From Tricholoma matsutake (taxonomy: Eukaryota; Basidiomycota; Agaricomycetes; Agaricales; Tricholomataceae): 64,000 nucleotides of DNA. The DNA is taken from positions 9,238,001 to 9,302,000 of the forward strand of contig AP026550.1 in NCBI GenBank assembly GCA_026075535.2, given 5' to 3'. The translations under genes were made by a program, and so were the position numbers. This document shows, in pieces, positions 39,008 through 51,044 of this stretch (positions within the stretch are counted from its first letter, which is position 1; each line of letters opens with the position of its first letter). Below the pieces are notes generated by a model. That model saw nothing but the letters and a program-made list of their open reading frames with translations, had not been told where the DNA came from and ran no database searches.

Positions 39008-41252
39008 ATGTCAGCCTGGGTAGAAGGACAGGGAGCAGGGGCAATGGCTCAGTTCTCGCAGTCAGGGATGACGGCAAATAGTTCCGAGAGTGGTTATGGG
39101 TCAGAACCCCTCTCTGATGCTCTCAAGTTGGCAGCTGCTGAGGTGGAGAAAGGTACTACGAAGAGGCCAGGCTGGCGGGTTAAGATCCCAGCTGGAGCAG
39201 GCCATTTTTCGACAGATGTTCGTCGATCATTGCGTGTCACACTGGCGAGGTCCAAATCTGTTCAGGAGCCTGCGGAGGTGCCAATACTCATCAAGGCACC
39301 CCCCAGCATCAAGCCTTCCATAGGCTACCAGTACCAGGTCCTACAACCTGTGGCTGAGGAGGCCAGCAAGATTCCTGGGCAGTTGGGCAAATTAACGGGC
39401 TCGGCTGAGAATGTTGGTGGCTCTCAGGACATCAATTCACCTCGGGCAAGTTCGATGGTTGGCACGGCAGCTATAAAGGGATGCAAGCGATCAGCAACTA
39501 GTGAGGCGCCTGGCGCTCTGGAGTGGGTCCACAACCCTATGCACTTGGCATCCACGGCGGATTTCTCACCTACCCATTTTGTGGAGCCCAGGAGTGATGG
39601 TTTGCTTGATGCTTGGCAGGGACACTCGCAGGGTGGGCCATCGCAAAGGCCACTTGATCTCGAGGAGGCCATTCCAGATGGGGCTCTTGTCCCTACCTCA
39701 CCTATGCCAATTGACTGAAACACACCACCCAGCTCTAGTCCGATTTCTCATGATCCTCTCCTCCAGTGCTCTAGCGCCATCAATGTTCACATACCATCTC
39801 CAGCAAGAAAGCATTCAGATACTTTTTACACATGGGATGCCGACAAGGCATGGTTGGCGGCAGAGGGCTTGGTTCTGTTAGCAGACAATTTTTGTGTCCC
39901 AGGCTTCGTCTCAGCCCAGGTGGTTGGCGGGATAACGTACAAAGTCCATTCGCCTGAATCTCAGCATATAGGCATGATGAAGTTGAGTGCTGGTAGGAGG
40001 CTTTTTAATGAGCATTTAAGTGCTGCGCGCGAGCCTCCTGGCCCTTTTCCTTACACACTGCAGCATGGACCGCATAGTCCTCCCAATAGCCCATTCGAGC
40101 AGCATCATCCCCCACTTATTAATGCATCGTTCCGCACTCAGGCTGGCCCACAGATGGTCATGCAAGCACATGCTCAGACACATCTTGTTCGTATTGCATT
40201 TGACTCCATATTTACTCCACTTGACACGCATATAGTCAGGATTGCAAAACCTGCACGTTGACCCACAATCGCACATACCTACACCAGCACTTTTTCGCAT
40301 GCAGAATGCAGCATCGCATAGTTTGCATATAGTAGCACAGCACATAGGGGCATGGGCTTCGGCTCTCGATCCTCCTATCCCTGCATCATCACATGCCCGG
40401 GGTGGCTCTCTCGCAATGGCACAGTTACACCATCATGGTGCCCATGCTGAGTTTCTGTCTGACCGGGATGCAAAGGCTCATCTCCCTACTACAGATCCAC
40501 GTTCGCAGGCGTCAGCACCGCCCCAACTTGCATTGAACCCGGATCTTATCACAGCGATAGCTTCGCCATTGGGCATTGTGGGGGCGGCTCAGCCTTCACA
40601 AAGGGTGAATTCTGGTATGGACGGGGTAGCACCGTTGTCACTTGGTGAGCCGCCTGGGCGGACTAGGAAGTACTTTTCACAGACAATTACCAATGTTATG
40701 GGCGAACTCCCAACTGCAGTGATCAAGGAGTTGAAGGGGGGGTTCAAGAACTACATACTGCTCGCACTCTGCACACACAGGGCTTGCTCAAATGCGACCA
40801 GGGCTACTGATGCATTTGATACAGAGATTGGCATGAATGAGAGGGGCAAAATCAGGTTGAAACAAAAGACATTGACAGCTGCAAGGGACTATTACCTCTC
40901 GACGGACGACTTCACTGAGATACGCAAGAACTTCATCCAGGGGATGAGGAAATACCTTGTCCTGGGTGACAACAACGACCTGGGTGGTGCAAGGGCTTTC
41001 AATTGTGCAGATATGTTCCTAGAATTCTTCGGCATCATCGCATCCAGGCCGGATTTCACTCTCGACTGGTCATCATACAGGGGCTACCTCATTGAAACCT
41101 ACTCCTCATGGGTTGGTCGGAGAGATGACACTTATGGCTTGATATTCGACGAGAGCCTATTCCAAAAATTCAAAATAAAAAACATTATCCCCCCAGTTCT
41201 GGAGCACTTGAAGCAACCCTCATCCACCACATCAACCTATGGGAGTAACTGA
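39008..41252 (+). pseudogene. Ngaro gag-like protein
   Basis: ATG at 39008 ('MSAWVEGQGAGAMAQFSQSG') opens 236 residues ending at TGA 39718. Sequence continues in register of sense as 'FYTWDADKAWLAAEGLVLLA' (to about 40260) and, after a frameshift, as a 336-residue frame (40242-41252) with 'RTRKYFSQTITNVMGELPTA', 'DNNDLGGARAFNCADMFLEF' and 'FDESLFQKFKIKNIIPPVLE'. Cys/His motifs follow at about 41418-41630 in another frame ('LKCYLCAEPHLHKDH', 'CSLCGNLMHGSARC'), probably the nucleocapsid end. Function by position: capsid. Confidence 0.75.
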
Positions 41253-41624
41253 GGCGTTGGTAGCTGGGCAGCAGGCAGTACAGTGGGAATACAGGGTAGG
41301 GGTCGTGGAGTGCAAGGTGGAGGCACATTTACTGCTGGGCGGGGGGGGGTTGTTTCCTCAGTTTTTTCCGCCCTCCTACCCGCCCCCCTTTTGACCCCAC
41401 CAGCCTCCCACCATCCTCAAATGTTATCTCTGTGCAGAACCCCACCTCCACAAGGATCACCAAGGAAACGCAAAGCGACTGGTGCTCGAGCAAGGAAAAT
41501 GGGTGGACAAAATTCTCAGAAGCAGGGTCGTCTGCATCGCATTTAACGTTAGCCCACTTGGCTGCAGACGAGGCCCCTCCTGTATCTATAATCACTCCTG
41601 CTCCTTGTGTGGCAATCTCATGCA

Positions 41625-43375
41625 TGGATCAGCAAGATGCAACGCTTGAAGATATCTTTCCTATTGTGACCAAGCTCAAGGCAGATGCATGGGAGGCTGC
41701 GCTTGAGGATGCGGGCATCCTCGATGAGTTCGATGACATACCGACAGGTCTTCGGCAAGGTTTCTATTGTGACTTAGAAAATTTCTCTTTATCCTGCATG
41801 TCCTTTCCACCTAACCATTACATTTCACAATAAGATGAAGATTTTGTCGTTGCAAAATACACTGAGGAGATTGAGCTTGGTAGACTATCGCGCGGGTATG
41901 AGCCTGATACACTTTTTTCCCTCATTGGACACTTTCGCAGAGCTCCCCTCGCAGTTATCGACCAAAATCCCACTAAACGCCGTATCATTGTAAATCATTC
42001 ATATCCAAAAAATAAACGTAGCATTGATCTCGAACATTTGCCTCTTGACTCGTCGGAGAACTACATTATCGATCCCACCAAAACCTCTGTCAACACGATC
42101 ATTGACTTGAAAAAATTCCAGTGCACATGGGGTTCCTTCTCGGAATGCTATCTCCTAGCTGCAGACGCACCTGAGGGGACACAGGCAGCAGTTTTTGATG
42201 TCGACGCAGCATTCAGGAACATTCCGACTCACCCTTCAGCACACCGTTTCCTGGCTATCAGGACTAAAGACTTGGTTCATCTGGATCACATCCTGAATTT
42301 TGGTGCTTCACTGGTGCCAGCTATTTTTGGTAGGGTTGCAGACGCTATGGTAAAAATACTCATGAGTCGGGGCATAGAGGCTGTTATTAAATGGGTGGAC
42401 AATTTTGTATTTTTATGCTACCCCTCCCGCAAACTTGCTGGGGGTGTTCACGAGTACACCTATGCATCCAAATTGATATGGGAAATTGCAGAAGAACTAG
42501 GCTGGCCATGGGCTCCTTCAAAGGTTGTTGACTTCTCAACGGCGTTCATGTACATCAGGTTCTGGTGGGACCTTGCTGCGAAGAAGGTGGAGCTCCCAGA
42601 GAAGAAGAAGGTGAAATATCTTGGGCGTATCTCGGATTGGACTCATGGGTCGCTTCACTCAGCAAAGGACGCGGAAAGGATTATCAGCACCCTGAATCAT
42701 GTCTGCCTGGTGGTACCGGAGGGGCGTTCACGCTTGGTTTCCTTGTATAGATTCCGAGGTGGGTTCAGGATAGGTGGCTCAGAGGAGGTTAAACACAGAA
42801 TTTCAGCTGGGGCATCAGAGGATATCGCTTGGTGGAGACGGCGCCTGCAAGATCAGTTTGTGGGGATGGAGATTATATGTCCCCCAAGTCCATCAGACAC
42901 AATGTTATTTGTCGACACTTCGACAGGATGGGGTATCGGATTGATCCACGATGGGAGGTGGCTTGCATGGCAACTCAGGGATGGCTGGAACTCAGAGGGG
43001 CGAGAGATTGGATGGGCGGAGATGGTGGCAGTGGAGTTGGCCATTCACACATTGATCACAGGAAAGTACTCAAACTGCCACATAATCATTCGTTCAGACA
43101 ACAAGGGTGTGGTGGGGGCTTTGAAGGCAGGTAGATCGTGGGGCATTCAGCAGAACAGCATATTGCGGGAGATCGTAAAACTCATCCAGGGCCACAAATT
43201 ATGGATATCCACCATCTGGGTGCTGACATTGGAAAACACTGCAGATGGGCCATTGAGAGGCATTTTTCCAGGAAAATCCTTACTATACGCTTTTCCACCC
43301 AAGATACCTTTTCATTTAGAAAGTTATGTGCACAGAGCAGTAGATTACCATGACCAAAGACTTGCGAGCTTGTAA
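41625..43375 (+). CDS. Ngaro reverse transcriptase-RNase H
   Basis: The frame starts in the linker 'ATLEDIFPIVTKLKADAWEA' and, after a TAA at 41831-41833, continues through 'FRRAPLAVIDQNPTKRRIIV', 'QAAVFDVDAAFRNIPTH' (first catalytic Asp region) and 'AVIKWVDNFVFL'. At this catalytic box the second Asp of the usual VDD is Asn, which would impair activity if not compensated. RNase H follows: 'MLFVDTSTGWGIGL', 'GWAEMVAVELAIHTL', 'IIIRSDNKGVVGALKAG'. 445 residues are continuous from 42038 to the stop at 43375. Confidence 0.85.
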
Positions 43376-43396
43376 TGGAGACACTGTTCTGCGGCT

Positions 43397-44627
43397 TTGT
43401 CACATCACGCACATTGGTTCCTTGCTGCTGACCACTGCAACTTTCTCATCGCGATGCCACCTCTTAGGACTATCCCCCACTCTGACATGCACACGAACAA
43501 CCTACTCAGAGTAGCGCAAATTCACAGTGGAAATTACATTCACCACCATGGCTGTTCATGCCTGTACACCTCTCAAGTCCTGACACCATGCAAGAGGCTA
43601 CCGCATTTGGCTCTAGCTATGCCAGCTGACCTACTGGAAAAGATTAGCCATGTTCAAAATGTGGCAGTGAGCAAATCAATGCAATCCAAAGATGCGAGAA
43701 TTCCTACATTTCTGCAAGGCCCTCAACATCCACGACGATGATGTTTTTCCAGCTAGGGAGGACCTTCTCATAGCATGGGCATCATCCTATGCTGGGTGTT
43801 TTGCAGGAAAGACGGTTGGTGCAAAGATATCAGCTATAAAGAAGGAGCATGAGAAGCGAGGACTGGTGTGGCAGGGTGGAGAGCAACTGCATCGGGTCTT
43901 AAAGGGTGTGGAGGAGCTCAGGCCAGCATCTTCATACCATGGCAAGAGGCCACCCATCACTATTTCCATGCTTCAGGATCTTAACCAAGGCCTCAGCAGA
44001 TCTTTGGGACTGGACATTTGTATCCGAGCCATATGTTTCCTCTCATTTTTCTCTCAACTTCACAGTGGGGAGCTCCTACCACTGACTCAGGACCTCCAGA
44101 AATTTGATCCACTGCGCTGTGCCACCTTTTCTAGCATTGCACAATCTACCGCACAGAATGGCGCCTGTGGCCTTCACCTCCCTTGGTCAAAAACACAGAA
44201 GGCTCGAGGTGACAACATCTGGATTCCTCGCCAGGAGGCCCTGCTGGATCCTATTCACGCAATTCACAAGCATTTTATCAAGAACAGGCTAGACATCAAT
44301 CATCCTATTGTGGCATATTGTGATGTGCATGATAGAGTAATCATGCTCACTAGGTCCACATTTATTCAGCGTGTCAATAGAATCCTTCGCGCGGCGAACA
44401 AGGGGTACCCCCGCATCACAGGACACTGCTTTCGTATTGGGGGAACAACTTTCTACCTCGTTGCAGGAGTGCCACCAGATATGGTTAAGAAGTTCGGCCG
44501 TTGGCATTTGCAGGCCTTTTTGGAATATTGGCATTGTCTGGACTATCTAGGTGCCATGCACATCGAGATGCTCCCTATCAGTTTGCAACCACAGCATCTG
44601 CAGATGAGAAGCCTCCCCAAGGCTTGA
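43397..44627 (+). CDS. Ngaro tyrosine recombinase
   Basis: An N-terminal SAM-like part runs 43397-43700 ('ISHVQNVAVSKSMQSKDA'), then a single-base frameshift near 43695 joins a 311-residue frame (43692-44627). The catalytic domain shows the first Arg region ('ICFLSFFSQLHSGELLPLTQ'; the canonical Arg is not obvious), 'LPWSKTQKARGDNIW' and the HxxR box 'ITGHCFRIGGTTFYLVAGVP', followed by 'KKFGRWHLQAFLEYW' with the nucleophile Tyr region. In Ngaro elements this enzyme inserts the circular cDNA. It is close to intact. Confidence 0.85.
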
Positions 44628-44687
44628 TGGGCATCCACGGGTGAGTCTTCATCATGACTATGACGCGCCTTAGGCTTGCTTCTCATG

Positions 44688-45446
44688 TGGGTTACCGTAG
44701 TCATATCTCAGCTCACCCCCATTTTTGATTGGGTTGGAATCCGAGAGGAGGTATTCCATTAGGTTCTCATTTTGGATTCTGGCCAGTCGCTTCCACTCCC
44801 AGAAATATTAGCATGTATACTTAAATTAGATTTGTACAAAACACTACGAGCATAATCTCTAGGCAATCAGCTATTTTGACCAGCAGCAAAAGTGGAGGTA
44901 GATGAGCGAGGCACAAGTGCAGTGTACCGGTGTTTTGCATGGATGGAATGATGACACGTCGAGATCATGTGATGGTGTCATTCCTTCACCTTTCACTTCC
45001 ACTGTTCCAGTTTACTAGATTTTGCTCCTGACATTGCATCAATTGCAACACCATTTTCTTTCACCTGCCCGCCCACTGCCTGCAGTTTTCTCCAATCATT
45101 GTCTATTTCGAGTAAACGCGACATGAAGCTCTGTATTTAGCATAAGGCTATTGAGTGGTCACATATGGTGCATGTTTTTGACTGAAGAATGTTTTGCAGA
45201 TCGAAATCTAAGTACTCAGACTAATGAGCAGAGACAGAGCTATGGGTTACCATAGTCATATCTCAGCTCACCCCCATTTTTGATTGGGTTGGAATCCAAG
45301 AGGAGGTCTTCCGTTAGGTTCTCATTTTGGATTCTGGCCAGTTGCTTCTGCTCCCAGAAATATTAGCATGTATACTTAGATTAGATTTGTACAAAACACT
45401 ACGAGCATATCTCTAGGCAATCAGCTATTTTGACCAGCAGCAAAAA
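44688..45446 (+). repeat. Split direct repeats B1-A2-B2
   Basis: B1 44688-44891 and B2 45243-45446 (both 204 bp) begin TGGGTTACCRTAGTCATATC and end ACCAGCAGCAAAA. A2 (44892-45062) abuts B1 directly. Between A2 and B2 is 180 bp of element-specific sequence. B1 and B2 differ by a few transitions and a 2-bp gap. Confidence 0.9.
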
Positions 45447-45541
45447 GAGTGCAAGCAGATGAATAGAAGCAAAAGAAGACACCTTAAGTTGGCCAATCTT
45501 TGTTTTTCTTTTTACATTTGACTGATCCTATTTATCTGTAG

Positions 45542-45911
45542 ACTGGTGAAGACCCCCCCCTGCCAGAGCTATCTGAGCTCACTGCTCTCCCAAAGAAAGT
45601 CATAATTGATTGGTTTGATCCTATCTATTCGAACAATCTTTCTATCTGTGAGCATGCCCAATATGTCAAGAATGGTACTTATGTTGCTCTGCCACCTGCA
45701 GAGCTCTGTGCCAGCTGTGATGAGTGTGAGAAATGGAAAAGTATGCCAGAGAAAAATTTTATGGCCAAATATGGTGATGAAGTGCAGGCAGAATACAAGC
45801 TACCTATGCCAGATGAATTGGAATGACTTGAGCAGCAGGATGATGAGGGTGATGAAGATGAGCCAGATGTATCAGGTGAGGAGTTGAGAGATGAGGGGTC
45901 AGGTGCTGAAT
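45542..45911 (+). pseudogene. Unrecognised exon, acidic C-terminus
   Basis: After a possible acceptor (TTTATCTGTAG, 45541) the plus strand encodes 'TGEDPPLPELSELTALPKKV', 'IIDWFDPIYSNNLSICEHAQ', 'CDECEKWKSMPEKNFMAKYG' and, after a TGA at 45826, an acidic end 'QQDDEGDEDEPDVSGEELRD' with a stop at 45911. I associate this style with dispersed multigene families in mushrooms, but cannot name it. It may be the 3' end of a gene interrupted by the Ngaro element, as it starts 95 bases from it. Confidence 0.4.
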
Positions 45912-46636
45912 GAGATATGGGTGTTGTTTAATATATATTCTGGTTAATGGTGGTAATTGATTTACTTACCTCTTCATATTCATGCTTGCCAAGTCACTTA
46001 ATGTATTTCAAGTTAATACCATCTTTTCTATTTATCCAAAGCTATTGTTACAATCTGAGACACATGAGAGACAGATGGAGGGCAAAATGGACATGGGGAA
46101 AATCTACAACCTGATGAAAGACAACTGTTGTGATCAGAGACATGTGAGAGATATGGATGTAGGGTAAGGCAGATAAAGGGAAAATCTATGACCTGACAAA
46201 AGACAACCACATGAGTAGAGTGCAATATGCATACAGAGTGAGTGAGCCATGTGGCAACATACAAGGGTGGAATGGGCTTGGCTTCAGCTACACAAGTGTG
46301 GTGAGCTGTGCCTCCCTGCACTTATGCATGTCCATAACTTTGAGGGGTGTTGTGCACGAGATGATCAAGCTAAGAACTAATGCACAGGATTACAAGTTGC
46401 AAGTTGGTGTCAATCGAGTGCAATTATCAGACTAAGGTATTACAAACAATACTATAGACTTAAATATGCAGAAACAGAACATAGGTAGTATGCTAAAGAT
46501 AGCACAGAACAGAATAAGGAAGTAGAAGTGGGACAAGATTTCAAGTTGGAAAGAAGTTAGAACAGGAAAATGAAGCGTAGAATGAAGGCATAAGTGCAGT
46601 TATAACAGCTATTTACACATTGCCAGGGATGCAAAA
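45912..46636. other. Stretch without a recognisable gene
   Basis: Only a short diverged duplication is visible: 46056-46124 and 46137-46206 share GAGACAYRTGAGAGA, GGGAAAATCTAYRACCTGA and AAAGACAAC. The remainder may include the CACTA element's 3' untranslated end, since the Tnp2 gene stops at 46637. No CACTA terminal repeat could be found by eye. Confidence 0.5.
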
Positions 46637-49600
46637 TTATTGGCGCCCTCTGTTGGGAGCCCAACATACAACCAGGACCTTCCTGCCAATACCATAAGTG
46701 CCTGCTGGCCACTGGACAGTTGTGACATGAGTGATAATATGGACAGGCTCAATAATACTAAGGTTGTTAGAGGGGAGTGCATCAACAATTTGTACCATAA
46801 ATCCAGGGTGGTGTATGAATGGTGCCTGCCTCTCCTCTTGTGTAGATAGTGATTGATGTGAGCAGACTCTTATAAAGGTGTGCATTATTCCCTCCAGTGG
46901 AAGTCTCCAAATGTTTTGAATGAATCCTGTATCATGAGCCTGTGTCAATGGATTGTAGAACTTTATAGCACTGTTTCCTTTATGTGACTTTTCACAACTG
47001 AATGTGCACTCATCATGGTGCACCTGCAAAAGATGCTGGGCTTGTGGAGGGAGAATAATGCATTTGGTGGATGGGGAAGATCAGAGTAAGCTCATTATGG
47101 TCTTCCTGTCTGGTGAAGATAATTAAGCAGATTGTTATAATCTACTTCAAGAAGGCAAGGTGGCTTTGCTAGAATATCTGCCACTTCTGTAGGCTGGAGA
47201 GGTACTGGATGGTCATCCATGGCCATGTCTCCTGGCTCAAGAATATCACATAATTCTTTTAAATGATCTTCACTGTGCAGTAAAGCATCTACACGTGCTT
47301 GACAACTCATCTGACAAAACATTGTAAGATTGATCTTGGTATTAGCTATCAATTTTTGAGCAAAATAATTGAAACACATATGGAGATGATAATTGGTGTT
47401 CATTTTTTGCAACTTTCCATTCATTCATTCACCTGGAAACTCACTAAAAGAAGCCAAAGGACCCCAATATTTGAGAAGAACACCATTATGCATTGCATAA
47501 TGATGGTTTGGCTTGGATGGACAATGTGGAAAAAGTTGTTGAATAGGAATTCAATATTGAATATAATGCTGAGTATTGGCATCAGCATCAGCATTGGAGG
47601 TTTGATATGCAGCTACAATATTTGTTGCTGCAACAACATGATAGAAGCAGTAAAAGTGCTGGTGGTGGAAATTTGTGGCAGTAGTCATGTACCAGAATTT
47701 AGGAATAATAAGGGGAAAGATACATGTGAAGAGGGTGAGATATTCCTGAGCTTTGAGCTTGCCATGGCTTGGTTCACCAAGATTGGTTGGTGGTTTTTGT
47801 ATCCATGTTGGAAGAGTGATATCATGAATGCAATTTCTTATTGCTTGTAGCTCAGTTTCTGTGAAGCTAAAAGGCAAAGGGTCAACAGGAATATAGTTAT
47901 CATCATCATCATCATCATCATCATAATTGAAGTCATATGCATAGGGATTTGTGTGGCTCTGTGTGGCTGTAGGTGTTGTTGATGAGGATGAGTCTGATAA
48001 TTCAGAAGAAGATGGTGAGGGAGACATAGGTGGTGGTGTATGGTGCATTGCCATTGCAGCCTCAAGATTATGTTTAGCTGCTTCTTGAAAAAGGTCATCC
48101 AATTCTTCAGCAGAATCTGATACATCTGCCTCACTCCACTACTCATCCTTTTCCACCTCTTTAACTTTTTGGCTTTCATCCTCATCCCATCCAATTCCCC
48201 AGAGTGCATGAAGATGATACTGTAAAACACCCTCAAGCCAGTTATGCATAAAACCTAGTACAACATGTTTGACTGGATCCCAATATGGAAGATTATGCAG
48301 TGGAGTCCATTGCACACCAGTTGTCTTTTGCAGAGCATTTCAACCAGCTTTGGTTGTCTGATGCAACCATGCCTCTGCCTGTGCACCATTACAGAGTTCC
48401 CAAGATTGAATATTGAGATCCTCTAGCTGATCACTGGTGCAGAGGCAGAAAGAACAGAACATTGTAGCACCATGTCCCAAAAAGCCAGTAGCCTTGCGAC
48501 TTTCAAGATAAGCAATCATGGGTGCAATTTTTGCTTTCACAGAGATGCCATCAGGATGTCTAGATGTTGGCAAATTTTGGCCTGGTGCAGCACCATACTT
48601 GGCAACAGATTTAATAACAGGTTCAAGAAGATGAGAGATGGTTGTGGGGTCAGGAAGATGGGGAGGAGGTGTGAGACCAACAAAAAATGTATTCTCAAAT
48701 CGATACTGAAGATGAAAAGGTAAGTTCAAGCAATAAAGCAGGATTGCTCCACAAGACACTTTTTTGCCTATATATAAAATAAGCTGTGTCATAGTCTATG
48801 CAGAATTTGTTAATAACTTACCAGCAATCTTATTGGTATAAGGATTGAACCAATCAATATAGATTCCAAATATTAGATGATAAGGAGACTGTAGAAAACC
48901 CTGAAAGTCATCCCAAGCAGGACTATCCTAGATATCATTCATAGTGGCACCAAAGGCAGCTGGTATATGGTTTCTGTGGTGGTTGAAAGCCTCATGAAGG
49001 CTGTCTTCAATGACCTTGGAAGATAAAAAGAACTGAAGCCAAGAATCAAAGGATTGTGTAGTGTATAGATGACATGGGACCCATTTAGGCCCATTTGGGG
49101 TATTCTGAGTTGTCCAGAGTTTTGTGTTACAGGATTGTGATCTTGGGGATGCCTTCCACTGACATTGCCAAGGAATAGGATGAGAAAAGAGGGAAAAGCA
49201 CTTGGGGCAGCATGCTGTCCAAATGATTTCTGGCTCTGAGCAGTGAAGCCAATATGCTGTATGGACATCATGAGGAAGTTTGATGTTTGAAAGCTTGACA
49301 TTGAGTCCAGATGATGAAAGAGCAACCTCGACAATAGAGAGAGTCACAGAAATGATAAGTTGAAGTCCTTGTAGAATTTTGTTGGTGATAGAATGACTCA
49401 CATCAGCTCTATTGTGGAGCCAGATGACAAGGAGGCAGATCATCTTTGTGATAAGTACTGTAGAAAAGTTGATATCTGCATAATTACTATTAGTCTTGAT
49501 CTAACAATAACAATGTAGCACTTACCTGTGGGAGAATTAGAAGCTCTAGAACATTTTGGTGATGGGCTTGGGGATGATGATTGCCGCTTCCCCTTTGCCA

Positions 49601-49740
49601 GTTGTGAAACAGGCCATTTATCCTGTTTCTCATGCTTCAAATGGGTAGAACCATCAACATACTGTCCTGGCTGTTCAACACCATCAATGAAGATGGTTTT
49701 TGTGCTACAAATTGTGCAGTTACATATGACTGGAGGCATG
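46637..49740 (-). CDS. CACTA-type Tnp2-like transposase, multi-exon, nearly intact
   Basis: ATG at 49740 ('MPPVICNCTICSTKTIFIDG') gives an N-terminal Cys-rich segment and Ser-rich linker; a donor GTAAGTGC follows at about 49525. The main body has 'AYWLHCSEPEIIWTACCPKC', 'GIYIDWFNPYTNKIAGK', a likely intron, 'FFVGLTPPPHLPDPTTISHL', 'SRKATGFLGHGATMFCSFCL' and 'WDPVKHVVLGFMHNWLEGVL', all typical of the Transposase_21/Tnp2 family. An acidic insert (DDDDDDDD) and 'LPTWIQKPPTNLGEPSHGKL' precede a C-terminal part with 'YAMHNGVLLKYWGPL' and, after another break, 'AIKFYNPLTQAHDTGFIQNI'. TGA codons interrupt 'TKAG*NALQ' (48339) and 'DE*WSEAD' (48140). It is the best preserved DNA transposase here; end and exon borders are approximate. 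Confidence 0.8.
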
Positions 49741-50532
49741 GTGAACTTGGTGAAGCCTCAGTGAAGGAAAAGAGGGGGAAAGAATGACAGCTGTTTTGGA
49801 CTATTTTAATAGAAACATTAAAATTGGTTGCTATTGTAACTGATGTACATCCTCTAACCATCCCATGCAAGAGTCTGATGCCTGTCACCATAGTCACTAT
49901 CATGAACATATCAATTTAAACAGATATTTGTTCATAAAAGGACATCAATCCAAGTGCTCAATTTGGTTGGATTATGTAATAAGGTGCAAACTCCAGTCAA
50001 CCATGAGTCAACCGCAAGTCAACTGCCTCGGAACTTGCCCGTTGTGTTTGGTCATATGCAATTTCAAATTGGGCACTGGCAAAGGGGTCCTTAGAGTTTT
50101 ATCTTTGGATTTCCCATTGCTAGGTGTGCCTCTAATCCCTTTAATATGTACTATAATTTTAACTTTGGATTTCCCTTTGCTAGAGGCTGAGGTTGCCCTT
50201 ATACAACCCTGGCTGCAGTGGCAGCCCTGACCTTCACCTTTTGCTTCTATGCCATCTTCTGACCATGACCTGAACTGACATCAAATTCTCTACTCTACAA
50301 TGCCCTACAGAAAACCCCCTCTTCAATAACACCACTGACTCCTTGACACCACTGCCAGAGGCCACATGAACTAGAAGAGCCTGATCAGTCTGAATTCAGA
50401 CATGAACTATTCCTCCATTGCACACCCAGATGCTGACCTGACTACATATCCAGACCACAACCAATTAGACCCTGGAGGAGGGACAGATATTTAGGTTGAA
50501 GTGTGGAACTTTTGATGATAGTGAGGTGGTAA
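49741..50532. other. Stretch without a recognisable gene
   Basis: Upstream of the Tnp2 start. A partly duplicated phrase (GGATTTCCCWTTGCTAG, 50107-50123 and 50166-50182) is the only visible structure. The promoter of the Tnp2 gene and the element's 5' end should lie here, but I could not identify either. Confidence 0.4.
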
Positions 50533-51040
50533 TGTTACAATTTTCCTTGTAACACACAGAACCCAACTGACCCAACACACCCGATGATCCCCTCCAGACA
50601 GGAGGCACCATTGACTCATGCCTGAGGCATGCTCTTGGCACCTGACACACCTCTAACCCATGCTAGCTGCATGCCCCTTTCAATCCCCTTCCAGTTGAAG
50701 GCACTCCTGACAACCAACCCATGACCTGCTGCACTGCAGCACTCCTTGACATTGGATCCTTGACATTGGATCCATAACATCAGACACCTCATGCTAGGCA
50801 TGAGGCTTATCTCTTATTGTTCCCTGACATGCTGCACTCCAGCACTCCATGACATCGGATGCCTTACATGAGACATCAGGACTATTGTTTCTATTCTTAC
50901 TTGATATGCATCTACCTTTCTGATTGGACAATAAGGACCTCTCTCTTAGTATAAGTACTGCGACTTGTAGTAGAGATGTCCTTAGTTTAGATCTAGGCAA
51001 TTCACAGTCTTAACTTGAAATCCACAAACTTACTCAAATA
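50533..51040. repeat. Truncated copy of the TGTTAC-family LTR
   Basis: Begins TGTTACAATTTTCCTTGTAA and follows 38100 onward to ACTTACTCAAA, where the match stops about 155 bases before the expected end. At the break the KDZ pseudogene sequence begins, so the LTR and the KDZ gene truncate each other here. Differences from the first copy are dominated by CpG transitions. Confidence 0.8.
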
Positions 51041-51044
51041 CTGA

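Larger units (their letters stand above)
38807..45446 (+). mobile_element. Ngaro/PAT-type tyrosine-recombinase retroelement
   Basis: A 6.6-kb element with gag-like ORF, RT-RNase H and tyrosine recombinase in that order, and split direct repeats arranged A1 - ORFs - B1 - A2 - B2: A1 38807-38988, B1 44688-44891, A2 44892-45062, B2 45243-45446. That arrangement is the hallmark of PAT/Ngaro elements (as opposed to inverted repeats in DIRS1). There is no target duplication, as expected for recombinase-mediated insertion. Coding regions have only a few interruptions. Confidence 0.88.

Noticed and set aside
39424..39723. Minus-strand ORF opposite Ngaro gag
   Set aside because: Shadow of the plus-strand gag frame; no independent motif.
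47299..47850. Plus-strand ORF of 183 residues within the Tnp2 region
   Set aside because: Antisense to recognisable Tnp2 coding sequence.
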